Of a DNA stretch of 8,147 nt, positions 4,809-8,147 are shown in pieces. The stretch comes from an uncultured bacterium (lineage in GTDB: Bacteria; Desulfobacterota; Desulfobulbia; Desulfobulbales; Desulfobulbaceae). The notes beneath the pieces are model-generated. The model ran no database searches. It saw nothing but the letters and a program-made list of their open reading frames with translations, and had not been told where the DNA came from. Position 1 is the stretch's first letter, and every line of letters starts with the position of its first letter. The translations under genes were made by a program, and so were the position numbers. The stretch lies in NCBI GenBank assembly GCA_903896915.1, contig CAITZN010000724.1, forward strand, positions 1 to 8,147. Reading direction: 5' to 3'.

Positions 4809-6491
4809 TTATCTACTATCGTCCGTAAACGACAAGAGCCTGCTCGCACCCACATAGTCCCTGCTGACGAAGCCGGTCATAGATGTCATTTTCTTGGTTA
4901 AGTCACTTATTTGTTGCAAGTTTCGTATAATAATTCCCAACTCGTTGATTATTGGGGACTGGTCGCTTTCTTCAATCAATAGTTGTGCTGTTCCCAGGGC
5001 CACAAAGAGGGGGCTGTTGATTTCATGGGCCACTGTTCCAGCAAGTTCCACTATGCCCTGCAACTTACCGCTCTGGAGTTTTTCCTCTGCCAGCATATGT
5101 TCGCTGGTGATGTCGCGGATGATTTCTATGACATATTCGATTCGGCCCTCAGCGTCATAGAGAGGTGAAGCTGTCCGCTCAAACCAGTGCTGCTGATCAC
5201 CTGAACGGTATTCCTGAACCAAGGGCTTCATCTTCTGGTCCTGAATAATCTGATCCACCGGGCAGGAGATGGCCCCTATGACACTACTGCTGCAGAGATC
5301 ACCGTAGTTCATCCCCAGCACCTCAGATTCTTCCTTGCCCATCGCGGCCAGAAATACCTTATTGGCGAGAACTACCCTACGGCGCTGATCGAAAACCAGC
5401 AACTGATGCGGCAGGCTGTTGATGATATCGTTTAAAAATCGTTCATGTTCTTCGATTTGTCCGAACAGAAGATTAATCTTCCGATAATTTCGTGCATTGC
5501 GAATAGCCGTACCACCTACTTCGGCCAAGGTGACCGCAAACTGAACCTCGATGCTGGAAAACACCCGGGGTACATCCGTGAGAATCCGCATAACACCGAT
5601 GATCTCCTGATCAACCTTCAATGGCACCGCAAGGAGTGAGATAATGCCTTCATCAGCCATCTGCTGCAGATAATCGACCCGTTGATCGTGATGCAGATCA
5701 TAGATGGCCACCGGTTCACCAGCGAGCACCATCTTGATGTTCCGTTCATTTTCCACCTCACCCCGTTGCAGGTATTTGGAGGACACACCATAGGCAGCGG
5801 CCAGCTCCAGCGTATTAGTGGCAGGATTGAGCAGTCGCAGGGTGCAACCTTTTGCCCCCATGGTGATGGCTACCCGCTCGACCATAGTCGAAAGAATACG
5901 ATCTAAGTCCAGGGTTGAATTGACCAAAGTTGAAAGCGCCTGAATTTCACGAAGAAAATCGAGTTGCACTTCCATTTCCTTAAACATCCGTCCATGGGCA
6001 ATGGCTAGCCCCACCTGTTCTGCCAGGGCCATGGCAAAAGAAATCTCATCGGAAGTGAAGCTTCGTTCGGTTTTGATCAACAGACGCATTATCCCGGTGA
6101 GTTTGCCCTGAAAGACAATCGGCAGCGTCAGAACACTTTTGATTCCCTCACGGTTTGCAGCATCACGGAACGGCAGAGAGGGATCTTCATCGACATGTGG
6201 GCTGAAAACCGGATATCCGGATTGGACCATGGCCATGGTTGCATCGGTATCAATCACTTCCCGTGAGATATACTCAAGCGATACCCCGTGGGCCGCGCCA
6301 AGAACAAAAGAACGGGTGGAGTTGTCCAACAGTCTGATGGTACAGGCATCGATCTCTAACAATTTCGGGAGACTGCGCACTATGGCATCCATCACCTCCT
6401 GATGATCAAGAACCATTGAAGTCAACCGAGTGATCTTTTGGTAAACATCAAGAAATTGCTGTTCACGGGCCTGCGAAATATTCACGATCAA
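4809..6491 (-). CDS. GAF-GAF-PAS sensor protein ending in a HisKA phosphoacceptor domain, no ATPase domain
   Basis: About 560 residues with no membrane segment, so a cytoplasmic sensor. The domains are GAF (about 28-167), a second similar GAF (195-335), PAS (350-465) and a HisKA dimerisation domain (about 475-545). The H-box is V-A-H489-E-I-N-S-P-L, with codon at 5027-5025. The two GAFs share C-T-I/L-R-L-L near C50 and C216, which suggests a tandem duplication. The PAS carries C400 and C410-P. The protein stops 71 residues after His489, so the HATPase_c domain with its N, G1 and G2 boxes is missing. It cannot phosphorylate itself by the normal route. It may take phosphate from another protein, act as a phosphatase, or heterodimerise with a complete kinase such as the one two genes upstream. 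The start is uncertain: TTG at 6491 or GTG at 6485, both behind a purine-rich GAGAG stretch. It follows the receiver gene by 47 nt and probably belongs to the same operon. The ligands of the GAF and PAS domains are unknown. Confidence 0.88.
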   Translation of the reverse strand: MIVNISQAREQQFLDVYQKITRLTSMVLDHQEVMDAIVRSLPKLLEIDACTIRLLDNSTRSFVLGAAHGVSLEYISREVIDTDATMAMVQSGYPVFSPHVDEDPSLPFRDAANREGIKSVLTLPIVFQGKLTGIMRLLIKTERSFTSDEISFAMALAEQVGLAIAHGRMFKEMEVQLDFLREIQALSTLVNSTLDLDRILSTMVERVAITMGAKGCTLRLLNPATNTLELAAAYGVSSKYLQRGEVENERNIKMVLAGEPVAIYDLHHDQRVDYLQQMADEGIISLLAVPLKVDQEIIGVMRILTDVPRVFSSIEVQFAVTLAEVGGTAIRNARNYRKINLLFGQIEEHERFLNDIINSLPHQLLVFDQRRRVVLANKVFLAAMGKEESEVLGMNYGDLCSSSVIGAISCPVDQIIQDQKMKPLVQEYRSGDQQHWFERTASPLYDAEGRIEYVIEIIRDITSEHMLAEEKLQSGKLQGIVELAGTVAHEINSPLFVALGTAQLLIEESDQSPIINELGIIIRNLQQISDLTKKMTSMTGFVSRDYVGASRLLSFTDDSR

Positions 6492-6538
6492 TTTTCTCTC
6501 TGTCGCAATCAGTTTGCAAAAACGAGGATTCGGTCTAT

Positions 6539-6910
6539 TTACTGCCGCGGCCGAGCGTTCAAAACCTTCTCCACCTTCTCTTCAAGTTCAATCCGGTCAA
6601 TCGGTTTGACGCAGTATTCATCAGCTCCCAAACTAATAGCCTCCCTGGCAGTCTCCACAGTGGGATAACCGGTAAGCATGATAGCACGCATGGCAGGATT
6701 CTCTTCCTTGAGCAGGGCAAGCACCTCGATACCGCTCATTTTTTTTAGTTTGATATCGAGGATAGCTAGGTCAACAGGATGCTGACGCGCAAAGGCAATA
6801 GCCTCATCTTCCTCGGTAAAAGTGTGGACGACATGCCCCTTTTTGCGCAGGATCTTACCGACCAGCACGGTGGCATCAAGGACATCATCCAAAGAGAGAA
6901 TTTCAGCCAT
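6539..6910 (-). CDS. Single-domain response regulator (receiver only)
   Basis: A 123-residue CheY/Spo0F-type receiver with all key positions: acidic pair D8-D9, phosphoacceptor D52 in L-A-I-L-D-I, T80 in M-L-T-G-Y, and K102 in C-V-K-P-I. No output domain follows; the protein ends about 20 residues after the K-P motif, within the last receiver helix. It should therefore act by binding a partner or by passing phosphate onward, not by binding DNA. TAGGAGG (6916-6922) lies 5 nt before the ATG. It sits between a complete histidine kinase (32 nt upstream) and a HisKA-only protein (47 nt downstream). That is a natural arrangement for phosphate moving from the kinase to D52 and perhaps to His489 of the downstream protein. 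The flow is inferred from gene order and domain content. Confidence 0.93.
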   Translation of the reverse strand: MAEILSLDDVLDATVLVGKILRKKGHVVHTFTEEDEAIAFARQHPVDLAILDIKLKKMSGIEVLALLKEENPAMRAIMLTGYPTVETAREAISLGADEYCVKPIDRIELEEKVEKVLNARPRQ

Positions 6911-6942
6911 ATTTTCCTCCTAACAACACGTTATCTAAACGA

Positions 6943-8147
6943 TTATTCTTGAACTGCCGCCGCTTCCGGGATCACTGGAAGAACCAGCCGAAACAATGCT
7001 CCTGGAACAAAAACATTCCCGGGTCCCAGAACGGGACTTTCAATCTCAATGGTGCCATCATGTTCCCGGATAATACCGTAGGAAACTGAAAGGCCAAGCC
7101 CTGTGCCCTTACCCACCGGCTTGGTGGTAAAAAAGGGGTCGAAGATCCTAGCTTTAATCGACTCCGGTATCCCGTGTCCGTTGTCCTGGATCTCGGCTAT
7201 AACCTTAGACGTTGCAGCATCGTATCGGGTAAGGATCGACAGTTCGCCCCCTCCCTGCCCTTCCATGGCGTGGTGCGCGTTGTTTAGCAGGTTGACGATA
7301 ACCTGCCGCAACTTTTCGGGATCTCCAACAATGGACGGCAGGTCTTTTGCCAGTGACACAGCGACCTTAACGTGACTGAGATTAAAACTGTGTTCGATGA
7401 TGGCAACGGCATCGTCGATGATTTCGTTGAGATTTACGGGTTCCCGCGCACTACCGGACTGCCGTGAGTATTTCAGTAAGTCGGCGACTATCTTACGGCT
7501 AATCTGGGTCTGGCGTTCGATCACTTCCAGGTTCTGGTAGGTTTCAGAATCCTTTTCAAAATCATCCATCATCAATTGGGCATACCCCAAGATAATTCCC
7601 AGCGGCGTGTTGATCTCATGGGCAATGCCCGCCGCCATCTGACCGACTGAAGCCATCTTTTCGCTGGAAACCAGCTGTTCCATCATGGTTTTCAACCGGG
7701 TCAGATCTTTGGCAATCCCCTCGGAACCAATTAGATGCCCCTGCTCGTCGTAAAGGGCGGTAGCTGAAATCAGAACATAGATTGTTGAACCATCCATTTT
7801 CTTGAATTCAGCCTCCAGGTCTATGATATACCCATCAAGCTCGAGCATTTTTGCATAGACGACCACATCGCTTTCATGAAGAAAGATATCGCGCAGGTTG
7901 AGTAACGAGGTCTCATATCTTGAATAACCCAGCATTTCCAAGCCTGAAGCATTCATATCGAGAATGGCATGGTCACTATCAGAGAAAAAAACCATATCTT
8001 TAGAGGCTGTGAATAGGTGACGAAATTTCTTTTCCGATTCAGACAATTCGGAAGTTCGTTCCTCTACCTTGTCTTCTAAGTGCAAGTTAAGCTCCTGCAG
8101 TTCAAGCGCCGCCTCTGTCAGACGTCTTTTAGATTGCTTGAGTTTTG
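6943..8147 (-). CDS. PAS-domain sensor histidine kinase, 5' end outside the window
   Basis: The reading frame is open to the window edge; 400 codons are visible and the N-terminal sensor region is missing. An apparent TTG start at 8085 is internal: in-frame codons upstream continue a charged, leucine-spaced coiled coil. Numbering from 8085, the order is coiled coil (to about 18), PAS with PAC (about 20-130), HisKA with A-G-I-A-H156-E-I-N-T-P-L (His codon at 7620-7618), and HATPase_c. The latter has the N box [10 protein letters not shown] (265-274), G1 D-N-G-H-G-I (301-306), F box F-D-P-F-F (315-319) and G2 G-T-G-L-G-L-S (327-333). All catalytic boxes are intact, so this should be an active autophosphorylating kinase, and it is the only complete one in the window. 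It is the likely donor for the receiver protein encoded 32 nt downstream. No membrane helix is visible in this part; the signal cannot be deduced. Confidence 0.93.
   Translation of the reverse strand, partial: KLKQSKRRLTEAALELQELNLHLEDKVEERTSELSESEKKFRHLFTASKDMVFFSDSDHAILDMNASGLEMLGYSRYETSLLNLRDIFLHESDVVVYAKMLELDGYIIDLEAEFKKMDGSTIYVLISATALYDEQGHLIGSEGIAKDLTRLKTMMEQLVSSEKMASVGQMAAGIAHEINTPLGIILGYAQLMMDDFEKDSETYQNLEVIERQTQISRKIVADLLKYSRQSGSAREPVNLNEIIDDAVAIIEHSFNLSHVKVAVSLAKDLPSIVGDPEKLRQVIVNLLNNAHHAMEGQGGGELSILTRYDAATSKVIAEIQDNGHGIPESIKARIFDPFFTTKPVGKGTGLGLSVSYGIIREHDGTIEIESPVLGPGNVFVPGALFRLVLPVIPEAAAVQE

Overview
All genes in this window lie on the minus strand, so transcription runs from high to low coordinates. 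No RNA gene, insertion sequence, CRISPR array or phage gene is visible. Gene content (a cytoplasmic polysulfide/thiosulfate-reductase-like molybdoenzyme, a TauE/SafE permease with a large exported domain, GAF/PAS sensor proteins and a complex I operon) suggests an anaerobic, sulfur-metabolising Gram-negative bacterium. Desulfobacterota, perhaps a Desulfobulbales-like lineage, is my best guess; this is inferred from gene types, not from a marker gene.

Layout in order of transcription. (1) 8147-4809: a signalling block. It holds a PAS histidine kinase cut by the window edge, a stand-alone receiver domain, and a GAF-GAF-PAS protein that ends just after a HisKA phosphoacceptor helix pair and has no ATPase domain. 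(2) 4663-3001: two adjacent genes that together make one TauE/SafE-type permease. The first carries a signal peptide, a periplasmic Ig-like domain and the first four membrane helices; the second carries the last four. (3) 3000-2820: a 181-bp intergenic region with two related inverted repeats, one just after the permease stop and one in the leader of the next gene. (4) 2819-1: a tightly coupled operon of a molybdopterin oxidoreductase (701 aa, no Tat signal), a 16-cysteine four-cluster ferredoxin subunit, and the start of nuoA (complex I subunit A), which runs off the window.

How they may work together. The molybdoenzyme and ferredoxin form a PsrAB/PhsAB/DmsAB-type electron-transfer pair. They have no Tat signal and no visible NrfD/PsrC-type membrane anchor, and they are translationally coupled to nuoA. 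The most interesting reading is that this cytoplasmic redox module exchanges electrons with the complex I encoded downstream; a more conservative reading is simple co-transcription. The permease could export sulfite or another small anion related to that metabolism. The signalling block looks like a phosphorelay with no DNA-binding output and may respond to the same conditions. These links rest on neighbourhood only.

The most noteworthy points are the molybdoenzyme-ferredoxin-nuoA coupling, the split permease with strong ribosome binding sites on both halves, the kinase-like protein lacking an ATPase domain, and the paired inverted repeats.
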